Below are positions 34,263 to 43,632 of a stretch of DNA of 64,000 bases, piece by piece. Origin of the DNA: Eriocheir sinensis (lineage: Eukaryota; Arthropoda; Malacostraca; Decapoda; Varunidae); the NCBI RefSeq assembly GCF_024679095.1, contig NC_066571.1:5924283-5988282 (forward strand). Direction: 5' to 3'. Position numbers and translations under genes: made by a program. The notes beneath the pieces were generated by a model. The model was not told where the DNA came from. It worked only from the letters and a program-made list of their open reading frames with translations, and made no database searches. How positions within the stretch are numbered: the first letter of the stretch is position 1; every line of letters begins with the position of its first letter.

Positions 34263-34970
34263 AGAACTGAGGAGAGAGGAGGACCAGGAGGAGGAGGAGG
34301 AGGAGGAGGAGGAGAAAGGAGAAAGGAGAGAAAAGGAAAGAGGAAGATAAAAAAGAAAGGAAGCAAGAAAAGACAAAACGGAAGGGAGAACGAAATGAAG
34401 AAAGAGTGAGAGAAAGAGACAGAAATGAGGAGGAGGAGGTGGAGGAGGAGGAGGAGAAATGAGAGATAAAGAATAAGGAGGTAGAAAAAATGAAGAAAGG
34501 AAGGTAGGAAGCAATTAAAGAAAAGACGATAAGGGAGAACGAATGAAATCAGGAAAGAATAAGAGACAGAAGTTGAGTTGAAGAGGACGAGGAGAAGAGG
34601 AGTAAGAGGAAAAAAGGAAAGAGAAAAGGAAAGAGGAAGGTAAAACAATGAAGAAAGCAAAATAGGAAACAAGAAAAGACAATATGGGAGAGAGAAAGAA
34701 AACAAGAAAGAGTAAGAGAAAGAGATAGAAGTGAGGAGAAAGGAGGTAGAGTAGAAGGAGGAGGAGGAGGAGGAGGAGGAAAGACAGGTGGGAGGGCGTG
34801 TTTTCCCCCGCAGCCTTGTGAAGTGTCAGGGTTGGAGGGGCGGAGAAAGGAGGAAAGAGGAGAGAAGAGGAAAGAGGAGGAGGAGGAGGAGGAAAGGGGA
34901 GAGAAGAGGAAAGAGGAGGAGGAGGAGAGGGGAGAGAGGAGGCGGACTGCTTCAAAGGGGCCAAATTCTA
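34263..34970 (+). repeat. Polypurine tract (GGA/GAAA) with internal repetition
   Basis: Degenerate purine sequence. A block around AAGAAAGGAAGCAAGAAAAGACAA recurs near 34355, 34500 and 34660, giving a loose period of about 150 bases. Confidence 0.65.
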
Positions 34971-35032
34971 CACACGAACCTCGAGACCAAGAAAGTAACG
35001 AAAAAAATATCCTCCAATCAAATCAAGATATG

Positions 35033-35035
<3 letters not shown>

Positions 35036-35117
<82 letters not shown>

Positions 35118-35148
35118 AAGAGGTCAGAGGCGGTATATCAATAACGTA

Positions 35149-35218
<70 letters not shown>
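35036..35218 (+). repeat. Two (AC)n microsatellites
   Basis: AC runs at 35036-35113 and 35151-35218. Confidence 0.97.
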
Positions 35219-35219
<1 letters not shown>

Positions 35220-35720
35220 GAAGTTAAAAGATACATCTCCCTCTCAGAAGATGAAACGAACTTTGGACTGACAGAGAGAGGAAGGAAAGAAAAAAAAGGA
35301 GTGAAAGAAAACAAACAGTCTCAGAAAACAGCCTCGTAGATATCCAAACAAGCCATTAGTCAATAGCAAACGTCTGCAACCTTAAAGGAATGATTAATTG
35401 CAGCCTTGAACTCTAGTCGCGAAATATATGACTTCAATAATAAGCTCCATGCACCTTGCCAAGCAGCCTCACCAGCCCCCTTGCCGCCCCGCCCGCCCCC
35501 TTGCCGCCCCGCCCGACCCCTCGCTGGCCCAGGTGCTCGGCTCGGGGCTTGCAGGGGCTCGGGGAAGGGTTGCTAAGGTCCTTATAACGTACCGAGCTCC
35601 CTTTATTATTATTTTCCAAGGCCACAGAGAAGACTAACCGGGTTTTCATGGCTAATTTTCCCGTTGACGAATCGTAAGCCGTGTACAACTATCACTGGGA
35701 TCACGAGACTCGAGGACAAC
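35219..35720. other. Spacer
   Basis: Includes a CCCCGCC duplication at 35475-35520 and a short M1-like fragment near 35607-35655 (TTTTCCAAGGCCACAGAGAAG). No gene. Confidence 0.35.
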
Positions 35721-36273
35721 GGTGCCAAATCGTCTTAATCAGCATCTTATATTTACCGACTTCAGGCCCAAAAACTGTCTCGTGGACCCAATAAAGAGAT
35801 TCACTTATAATTATCGTTAAAAGAGATAGATCCTGATGTTTCTTGGCAATAGTTAGGCGTCAGAAACCGATAAATATTATGCTCTGAGTACGATAATTTT
35901 AGGCGTCATATACCGGTATATGCAATGCTCTGAGTACGATAATCTTAGGCGTCAGAAACCGGTAAATACTATGCTCTGAGTACGATAATCTTAGGCGCAA
36001 GAAACCAGTAAATACTATGCTTTGAGTACGATAATCTTAGGCGCAAGAAACCAGTAAATACTGTGCTCTGAGTACGATAATCTTAGGCGTCATATACCGG
36101 TAAATACAATGCTCTGAGTACGATAATCTTAGGCGTCAGAAACCGGTAAATACAATGCTCTGAGTACGATAATCTTAGGCGTCAGAAACCGGTAAATACT
36201 ATGCTTTGAGTACGATAATATTAGGCGTCAGAAACCGGTAAATACTATGCTCTGAGTACGACAATCTGGCAAC
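35721..36273. mobile_element. M2 element, copy 3, with nine 46-base internal units
   Basis: The left end GGTGCCAAATCGTCTTAATC and right end TCTGGCAACGG bound an M2 element. Its right subterminal segment TTAGGCGTCAGAAACCGGTA plus ATGCTCTGAGTACGATAATC is repeated nine times in strict 46-base register. Starts are 35853, 35899, 35945, 35991, 36037, 36083, 36129, 36175 and 36221. Each unit contains the terminal-repeat core CTCTGAGTACGATAATC. Confidence 0.9.
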
Positions 36274-36289
36274 GGTGGTCCCGACTGAA

Positions 36290-36700
36290 TAAACACAATT
36301 AAGCAAACTCGAATATAACCTTTTCCCTATTTGCGAGCATTTTCCACTCCATCACGATTATCCAGTCCACGTAACGCTTTGACGCAACTCCCAACACGAT
36401 ATAGGATCCAGGAAAAGCCCAGCATCTTCAACGAGGGGCTTTTCTGACAGACGAACCGAGGCGCCGATACCTTCAAGGGCACGGACTGTAAGAGCTACCC
36501 ACGGACTCACACCTCAAACGTAGCCCCCGAAAAGTCCAATCTGTAAAGACTATTCACCTGTGCCCTTCAAACAAGTAATCTGTTGGTGTGTCGCTGCAAC
36601 TAAAGAATTAAATCACGCTCTCAGTTATTGTTGGAGGAGGAGAAAAGAGAGATGAAGAAGAAGGGGGTAGAAAAACTGAAGGAAGAAAGGTAGGAAGCAA
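36290..36700. other. Spacer, no recognised content
   Basis: Nothing identified. The stretch resembles the flanks of the 164-base duplication that follows. Confidence 0.3.
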
Positions 36701-36704
36701 GAAT

Positions 36705-37050
36705 CGTGTTATAAGATACTTCGTCGCCCAAGAACACATATTTGGCAAGGTTTTCGTAGGAGTTGTGGGCATTTCCAGGAGTAGTTTTATGACCCCGGTA
36801 GTAGTTTGACCCTTCTTCTGTACCATTAACCTGAAGAAACACTCATTAGAACCCGACTGACCCTCTCTTTGACCTTTAGAAGTACGACGGACAACAATTG
36901 TGGGCATTTCCAGGAGTAGTTTTATGACCCCGGTAGTAGTCTGACCCTTCTTCTGTACCATTAACCTGAAGAAACACTCATTAGAACCCGACTGACCCCC
37001 TCTTTGACCTTTAGAAATAGCTGATGTTAGAAGCGAAAGTGTCTTGTAAT
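36705..37050 (-). mobile_element. M1 element with duplicated middle (minus orientation)
   Basis: The block from TTGTGGGCATTTCCAGGAG through CATTAACCTGAAGAAACACT to CTTTGACCTTTAGAA is present twice, at about 36757-36880 and 36897-37015. M1 ends are outside. Confidence 0.82.
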
Positions 37051-37055
37051 ACCAA

Positions 37056-37385
37056 CCAAAAGTATCCAAAAATACGGTCCAACATGTAAAGGATATTCCC
37101 TCACGCCCTGCTGAAACAAGGCATCTGCTATTGTGACTCTACAGCTAAGGAAGTAAGATTAAAGTTTTATATCAGAATACGCTTGGAGTCATTGTTGGAA
37201 GTACCCGCGGCCCTATACGCCAAAAGTAGCCAAAAATACGGCCCAACATGTAAAGGATATTCCCTCACGCCCTGCTGAAACAAGGCATCTGCTATTGTGA
37301 CTCTACAGCTAAGGAAGTAAGATTAAAGTTTTATATCAGAATACACTTGAAGTCATTGTTGGAAGTAGCCGCGGACTCACACGTT
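37056..37385 (+). repeat. Tandem duplication of a 164-base unit
   Basis: CCAAAAGTA at 37056 and 37220 begins two nearly identical copies (AATACGGYCCAACATGTAAA, CCCTGCTGAAACAAGGCATC, TTTTATATCAGAATACRCTT). No coding. Confidence 0.9.
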
Positions 37386-37922
37386 TAAGACAACCCAGAT
37401 TAGCCAAACATGAAAACACTCCTCTCTTCCCTGGAGTGATTATAATGACGCTGCATCTAGACAACGCGAAGGTAATAATTATCAAACCAGTAAACATGTT
37501 ATTCTAGCGTCCTAATGACATGGAGAAAACGGAAACCTTATTAAAAATCCGTAATCAATCTGTGACCTCCAAGTACTTTCCGCGGAAGCTTAACCGAATT
37601 AGCCTGAGTGTGCGTGTGTAGCGGGGGTGGGGGGGTGAGGGGGGGAGGAGAGGGGCAACCATGACCAACTTTGACAACCTTACTACCAACCCAAGAAACC
37701 CCAAAACCCGCGAATTCTACATAACAAAATTTCCAGCGGCAGCTCCTGAAAAAAAAAAAAAAAAATAGCCCAAAGTGTGTGTGTGAGGGAGGGATAAAAA
37801 CCGCGGTCCTTGGCAACACTGACGAGGCTCTGGGCTGCTGCAACCTCTTGACGCCAGGGAGGGAGACTCGAGTACCCTGTAATTAATTCTGAGTCGCAGG
37901 GGGGTGAAGGGGTGAAGGGGTG

Positions 37923-37924
<2 letters not shown>
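37386..37924. other. Spacer
   Basis: Includes a G-rich patch at 37622-37655 and a poly-A run at 37750. No gene. Confidence 0.3.

Positions 37925-37989
<65 letters not shown>
37925..37989 (+). repeat. (GT)n microsatellite
   Basis: A GT run of 65 bases, followed by GTGGGTGA repeats to 38060. Confidence 0.96.
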
Positions 37990-37990
<1 letters not shown>

Positions 37991-38084
37991 ACCAGGCTGG
38001 ACACGACGTGGAGTGGGTAAGTGGGTGAGTGGGTGAGTGGGTGAGTGAGTAAGTGGGTCGGTGGATGGCCGAGTACTACCGCTC

Positions 38085-38700
38085 CTCCACTCCCCTCCCT
38101 TCCCTTCCCTTCCCTTCTCCTCACCGCCCCTTCATCCCATTCCCTTCCCTTCCCTTCCCTTCCTTTCCCATCACCGCCCCTTCACCCACTTCCCTTCCCT
38201 CCCCTCCCCTTCCTTTCCCTTCCCTTCCTCTTATCGCCCCTTCACTCCCTTCCCTTCCCTTCCCTTCCATTCCCCTTCTCTCCCTTCCCTTTCTTTCCCT
38301 TCCCTTCCCTTCCCTTCCCTTCCCTTCCCTTCCCTTCCCTCCCCTTCCCTTCCTCTTAGCGCCCCTTCACTCCCTTCCCTTCCCTTCCCTTCTCCTCCTC
38401 TCCTCTCCCTTCCACTCCATCACGACATATCTTGGAGTGGAGTGAGGTGGAGAAGTGGAGAAGTGGACGGCTACTGTACCCCCTTTCCCTCTCCACTCCA
38501 CCAAGACTCGCGTTAAAGTGGAGTGAGGAGTGAGTGAGGTAGTGGTATATACTCCTCCTCTACCCCACTCCTTCCTCCACTTCCCAATAACACGCTCTGA
38601 AGTGGAGGGAGGTGGAATGAACAGATGGAGTGGGCGGGTCACCATCCCTCTCCACTCCCCACTCCACCCCGACTTCCACTCATCTTACAAACTGGATGAG
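38085..38700 (+). repeat. (CCCTT)n array, then degenerate GGAGTGGAGT units
   Basis: CCCTT pentamers fill 38090-38410 with four larger sub-blocks containing CCGCCCCTTCA or the related TTAGCGCCCCTTCAC. From 38415 to 38700 three diverged units contain CTTGGAGTGGAGTGAG or a variant and CTCCACTCC. Confidence 0.88.
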
Positions 38701-38759
38701 GTGGATATTAAGGTCTGGTTGATCGACTGATTGACTGATTGATTGGGTTATGCGGTCAC

Positions 38760-39200
38760 GGTGTTCATTTCCCTCTCTTTCGAATTCCGTTTTTTATTAT
38801 TTTTTTCTTTCCATATTTCTTTCTTTTCTTCTTCTCTTTCTCTCATTTTGTTTTTTTCTTTTTGGTTCCTTCTTCCTTCCTTTCTTTCCCTCTTTTCTTC
38901 TTCCTTCTTGCATTCCTTCTCTTTCTTACATCGTTTTCTTTATTTTTTCCTTTTCTTTCCACATTTCCTTTTCTTCTTTCTCTCATTTCCTTCCTTTCTT
39001 TCCCTCTTATCTTCTTCCTTCTTATATTCCTTCTCTTTCTTACATCGTTTTTCTTTATTTTTTCCTTTTCTTTCCATATTTCTTCCTTTCCTTTTCTTCT
39101 TTCTTTCATTTCCTTCCTTTCTTTCCTTCTTTTATTCTTTCTTCTTGCCTTCCCTTCTCTTTCTCATTTTGTTTTTTTTGCTCCTTCCTTTCTATCTCTC
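38760..39200 (+). repeat. Polypyrimidine (TTC-rich) tract with about 125-base sub-repeats
   Basis: CTTCTTCCTTCTTGCATTCC, TTCTCTTTCTTACATCGTTTT and CCTTTTCTTTCCAYATTTC recur in order near 38900, 39015 and 39135. Confidence 0.8.
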
Positions 39201-39229
39201 AGGTGGAGCAGGTGAAGATCAAGGTGTGG

Positions 39230-39846
39230 GTGTTAGTGGCTTTCCATATACGGCGAAGGTAGATTTTTAGGCTGTGGGTGAAAGGCTGTTCATCTATAGC
39301 CCCATAAACACCTGGAAAACACCTTTGATCTTACTGCGGGTGTGTTTTTGCGCTACAGGTAGACGGTGAATGGCGAACCGATAATAATGAGGGAGATTTT
39401 TACGCTGTGGTTGGTAGCGCTGATTGGTGGTTCTTGTATAGCGCTCTTGCCGTCATCTGTGCTATAAGCGACAACTGTATCTTTTAGCGTGGGAGGCTTC
39501 GATAAGGGGAAAGGGCGACCATGCGTTGAATAAGCAGGTGGATTTTGCGACGTGGGCGAGGCGAAATGTAGTCCGTATATAGAGCTAGTAACACCTGTGG
39601 AGAAATACCTTTATCTGATAGCGCAGGTGTTGTTTTGTGATATTGGTGAAAAGCCGAGTATTTTTAGCGAGGTTTGCTTTAGATATATCATTGAATTGTT
39701 TTCCATATTATAGAGAAGGCTGTTTTTTGAGTTTAGGATTAAAAGAAGTTCATATATAGCCTTATTCATACCTGTGGCGTCATCCGTATCGCATAGGTGA
39801 GTTTTCGCATTGTGGGTAAAAAGCTGACCTTGGCTTGGATAGCGAA
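39230..39846 (+). repeat. Old degenerate tandem repeat
   Basis: Related units contain ACACCTGTGGMGWMATAC, CTTATCTGATAGCGCAGGTG and TTTTTGCGMTGTGGGT, near 39310, 39590 and 39770, with another outside the inserted elements at 41550. The period is unclear because of decay. Confidence 0.5.
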
Positions 39847-39860
39847 TTTATACAGATATG
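39847..39860 (+). repeat. Left target site duplication of the Penelope-like remnant
   Basis: TTTATACAGATATG, identical to 40428-40441. Confidence 0.75.
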
Positions 39861-39902
39861 TTTGGTGGGGGGTAAACACAGGGAGGAGTTTAGATTCTTT
39901 AA

Positions 39903-39940
39903 TTTCTAACGTTTCGGCTAAGAAGCCATCCTCAGAGAAA
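39903..39940 (-). ncRNA. Hammerhead ribozyme-like motif, left arm
   Basis: On the minus strand, read 5' to 3', stem I strand TTTCT is followed by the core CTGAGGA, a stem II hairpin (GGCT, loop TCTT, AGCC), the second core GAAA, a minimal stem III/cleavage segment CGTT and the returning stem I strand AGAAA. This order fits a type I hammerhead with a very short stem III, as described for Penelope-like elements. Activity is not shown. Confidence 0.6.
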
Positions 39941-40329
39941 CTGATACACTGGGTTGAAAACACATTATTTATATCAACATACAAAATTTCCTACTTAGCA
40001 TCTGCATAGGATATTGCCTACCTGACGAAATTAAGATAGGATTAAAGAAAAGAATGAGAAAGACTATAGAGGCGGCCCTTATAACAAAAAGAGAGGTCTC
40101 TAATCATAGGGAAGGGTTCGTCAGGTGGGCGGATAATGCCGCTAGATTAGCCCTCAGGTCAGGTACACGGAAAGGATCGTCAGGTGGGCGGATAATACCG
40201 CCAGATTAGCCATCAGGTCAGGTAAACGGATAAGGATCGTCAGGTAGGCAATACCCTATACAGATGGGAAACTTTGTAGGAAATTTTGTATGTTGATATA
40301 AATAATGTGTTTTCAACCCAGTGTGTCAG

Positions 40330-40367
40330 TTTCTCTGAAGATGGCTTCTTAGCCGAAACGTTAGAAA
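40330..40367 (+). ncRNA. Hammerhead ribozyme-like motif, right arm
   Basis: On the plus strand TTTCT (40330-40334), CTGAAGA (40335-40341), hairpin GGCT-TCTT-AGCC (40343-40354), GAAA (40355-40358), CGTT (40359-40362) and AGAAA (40363-40367) line up as a hammerhead core. The only core difference from the left arm is the variable N of CUGANGA. That both arms keep the invariant bases supports the call. Confidence 0.6.
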
Positions 40368-40427
40368 TTAAAGAATCTAAACTCCTCCCTGTGTTTACCA
40401 AACCTATCCACTTGTCAAAATGAACAG

Positions 40428-40441
40428 TTTATACAGATATG
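40428..40441 (+). repeat. Right target site duplication of the Penelope-like remnant
   Basis: TTTATACAGATATG, identical to 39847-39860. Confidence 0.75.
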
Positions 40442-40895
40442 AGTAAACGGTTTTCCACGATATAGTGAAGACGTTTTTTTTTGCTATCGGGGCTAAAACT
40501 ATTCCTTATATAGAGAATTTAGGTTTAAAAAAAAAACGGTACACGGTTTCCCATATAAGGAGAAGGCACTTTTTTGTAGTCAGGGTTAAAAGTCGTCCAT
40601 ATACAGTAGGCCTATATAACAAATTTAACTTTAGAGAAAACGATGGGCGGCGAACCATTATTAGAGCGATCATTACTTTTGTCTTTGTGGAAACAGCGAT
40701 TAGTGGGCTTTTTTTTACACCTTTTTTTGTTGCCCTTGAGCTGTTTATCTGTAAAAAAAAAGAAAGCGTGTTTTAGAGATCCGGGTTAATAAAAGCAGTC
40801 CACATGTAACGAGTTTAGCTTTAGATATAACGAAAAAAAAGGGTCTTCCATATTCCAAGCAGCGTTTTTCCTGCGATTATGGTTAAGAGAACTCC
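40442..40895 (+). repeat. Degenerate repeat with an M3 copy
   Basis: Continuation of the array interrupted at 39847 (TTTTCCAYATAWRGWGAAG and ATATANCGAATTTAGCTTTA recur). An M3 core lies at 40685-40765 (AACAGCGATTAGTGGGC, GCCCTTGAGCTG). Confidence 0.5.
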
Positions 40896-40899
40896 AAAT

Positions 40900-41450
40900 A
40901 CAACGAACTTAGCTTTTGACCCCTTGACTACCGATTTCCTACAAGAAGGCATCACCAAACTACAGGAATGGAACAAAAAGTGGCTGCTACAATTCAATGG
41001 AGAAAAATGTAGTCATGCACCTTGGGAGGGGATATCCAGCACACCAATACCGCATGGGAAACACTCCACTATCCACCACAGAGGCAGAGAAAGACCTGGG
41101 AGTGTATGTTACCAGGCTACCAGTGAAGGGATATCCAGCATACCAATACCGCATGGGAAACACTCCACTATCCACCACAGAGGCAGAGAAAGACCTGGGA
41201 GTGTATGCTACCAGGCTACCAGTAAAGGGATATCCAGCATACCAATACCGCATGGGAAATACTTCACTATCCACCACAGAGGCAGAGAAAGACCTGGGAG
41301 TGTATGCTACCAGGCTACCAGTGAAGGGATATCCAGCATACCAATACCACGTGGGAAACACTCCACTATCCACCACAGAGGCAGAAAAAGACCTGGGAGT
41401 GTATGCTATCAGGCTACCAGTGAATGCCATGTCCGTGCCAATCGAAGCGG
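40900..41450 (+). mobile_element. CR1-like reverse-transcriptase fragment with a 99-base segment repeated four times
   Basis: The fragment begins LQEWNKKWLLQFNGEKC, the region after the FADD box of the ORF2 reverse transcriptase, with a frameshift at about 41010. The next 33 residues (GYPAYQYRMGNTPLSTTEAE, then KDLGVYATRLPVK) occur four times in exact 99-base register, starting at 41032, 41131, 41230 and 41329. The relative at 22535-22785 has a single copy of this segment, so the repetition arose in this copy. Not a functional gene. Confidence 0.88.
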
Positions 41451-41649
41451 AGGGGTTAATATACTGATAAACGTTTTTCCATATACAGAGAGAACGTTTT
41501 TTCTTAAGCCATCACGGTAAAAAAGCCTTCCATATATAGCACTTCTGATACCCGCGGCGCCATCTCTATCTTATCACGGGGTGTGCGTGGTCGAGGGCGT
41601 TGCGTGAGCGTAATCCTTGGCAAACTTGAGCCGCTAATTACTGCAGGCC

Positions 41650-42195
41650 CACAGCAGGCGGCGGCGGCGGCAGCTGGGTGAGACAGACGGTTGAGGCAAG
41701 TGGTTCAGACGGCTGGTGGTTGAGGCGGCAGGTGGTTGAAGCAGGTGGTTGAGGCAGGTGGGTGAGGCAGGTCGGTTAGGCAAATGGGTGAGACAGGTGG
41801 GTGAGGCAGGCGGTTTAAGCGGCAGGTGGTGGAGGCAGGTGGTTGAGGGAGGTGGGTGAGGCAGGTCGGTTAGGCAAATGGGTGAGACAGGTGGGTGAGG
41901 CAGGCGGTTTAAGCGGCAGGTGGTGGAGGCAGGTGGGTGAGACAGGTGAGTGAGACAGGTGGGTGAGGCAGGTGGTGGAGGCAGGTGGGTGAGACAGGTG
42001 AAAGAGACAGGTGGGTGAGGCAGGTGGGTGAGGGAGGTGGGTGAGACAGGTGAGGCAGGTGAGTGAGTCAGGTGAGTGAGGCAGGTGAGTGAGACAGGTG
42101 AGTGAGACAGGTGAGTGAGACAGGTGGGTGAGGCAGGTGGGTGAGGCAGGTGGTTGAGGCAGGTGGTTGAGGCAGGTGGTTGAGGCGGTCAGACC
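41650..42195 (+). repeat. G-rich minisatellite (GGTGGGTGAGGCA-type)
   Basis: Units of 10-13 bases (GGTGGTTGAGGCA, GGTGGGTGAGACA) fill the region. A longer unit including TCGGTTAGGCAAATGGGTGA and GGCGGTTTAAGCGGCAGGTG is present twice (about 41770-41845 and 41865-41925). Confidence 0.9.
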
Positions 42196-42239
42196 CAACA
42201 CCTGCAGCGCTTGGGACAGAGTTTTCAGGCCTCCTCCCC

Positions 42240-42677
42240 AACCCCCCCCCCCTTTTTTTTCTCCCTCTCCCTCTTATATTCAGATTTCTCCAATTTTTCC
42301 TTTCTTTCCTTTTTCCTCACTTTCTCTCTCTTTCTCATATCGGTTTTCTTTATTTTTTCCTTCCTCTCCTTTCTTTCTTTCTCTTCCCCTTTATCTCTCG
42401 TTTCGTTTTCCTTATTTCCTGCTTCATTTCTTCCTCTTTTTCCTTCTTTTCTTTTTTCTTCTTTCCTTCGCTTCTATTTTTTTCTTTATTCTTGCCTTCC
42501 TTTCTTCCTTCTTTCTCTCTGTCTTTCGTTTTCTTAATCATGTCTTTCTTTCTTTTCCTCTTCCTTCCTTCCCTTTATTTTCATTTCGGATTTTCTTTGT
42601 TTTTTTTTTAATTCTTTTTCCTCTTTTTCTTTCATATTGATTTCATTTCTTGCGTTCTCTTTCACTTTCGATGTTTT

Positions 42678-42740
<63 letters not shown>
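42240..42740 (+). repeat. Polypyrimidine tract ending in (CT)n
   Basis: TTTCTTCCTT-rich sequence to 42680, then a CT run at 42684-42739. Similar in style to 38760-39200. Confidence 0.88.
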
Positions 42741-42741
<1 letters not shown>

Positions 42742-43632
42742 GGGTTCAATAATCACTTTCACTTAATAAAACTGATGCAATCCGCCGTCTCTCGAGGTCA
42801 CACGCGGAGATTATGACGAATTTAAAGCAAAAATGTGAGAAGAGGAGGAGGAGGAGGAGGAGGAGGAGGAGTGGAGTATAGCAGGCGAACGATCTAATCC
42901 TTTTGGGGAACAACTCGAGCAACATGTGCAGGAAAGGAAGAAAAGGAGAAGGAGGAGGAGGAAGAGAGATGGAGAGAAACGAGGCTGAGTGGTAAGGTCG
43001 TTATGGAGTTGGACATATAAATTAAACCGTGGGATTAACGAGATCTCTTAAACAACGCGACATTAATATCCACTAATCTTTGGGCAGGGAGAAATGTCTT
43101 TGAGAATACACCCTTCCATCCCTTTCTCCCTCCTTTCGCTCTCCTTCTCTTTCTCTATCTCTTCCTCCTTTCTCCTCTTCCTTCCCTTCCTTTCGCCTTT
43201 CTCCTTTTCCTTCCTTCCTTCATTTCTCTCGTCTTCACTTTCTACAGCCCTTCCTCCTTTCTCCTCTTCCTTCCTCTCTCTATCTCTCTCCGTCCCTCCT
43301 TCCTATACTTCCTTCCTCTCTCTCTCTCTCTCTCTCCGTCCCTTCCTCCTTCCTTCTCTTCCTTCCTCGCGGCTTGTTCACGCTTCCGCTCGCTGGAACA
43401 CACTCGCCAACAATCGCATTAAGCGCTCAACTCGCCCGAACTCCTCAATGAGCACAGCGCTGCCCTAGGACGGAGGCGGCGGGCGGGTGACGTTGAGGCC
43501 CGCTGGCACGTATACACAGCCACTCACTAGCGCCGCCGGGGGAGCCTTGCCGACGGGGGAGGAGGACGCTACTAGAAGGGGCCAAATTAAAGCTTCTACC
43601 GTGAAATAAGCAAACTATATAGGAACGGAAAG
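42741..43632. other. Spacer with GGA run, CT-rich stretch and a GC-rich patch
   Basis: GGA repeats at 42842-42870, pyrimidine-rich 43110-43370, and a GC-rich patch at 43370-43560 that could be regulatory but shows no defined site. Confidence 0.35.

Larger units (their letters stand above)
39861..40427. mobile_element. Penelope-like element remnant with inverted terminal arms
   Basis: The left arm (about 39872-40018) and right arm (about 40250-40405) are inverted copies of one sequence, for example GGAGGAGTTTAGATTCTTTA and CAACATACAAAATTTCCTAC on the left. Each arm carries a hammerhead-ribozyme-like core. The 230-base interior translates in one plus frame as a lysine/arginine-rich stretch with RKTIEAALITKREVSNHREG. 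This resembles the C-terminal end of the GIY-YIG endonuclease domain of Penelope-like retroelements. A 59-base repeat (GGATCGTCAGGTGGGCGGAT) follows. The element is bounded by 14-base direct repeats. The hallmarks of the family are known; assignment of this copy is inference from the combination. Confidence 0.65.
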
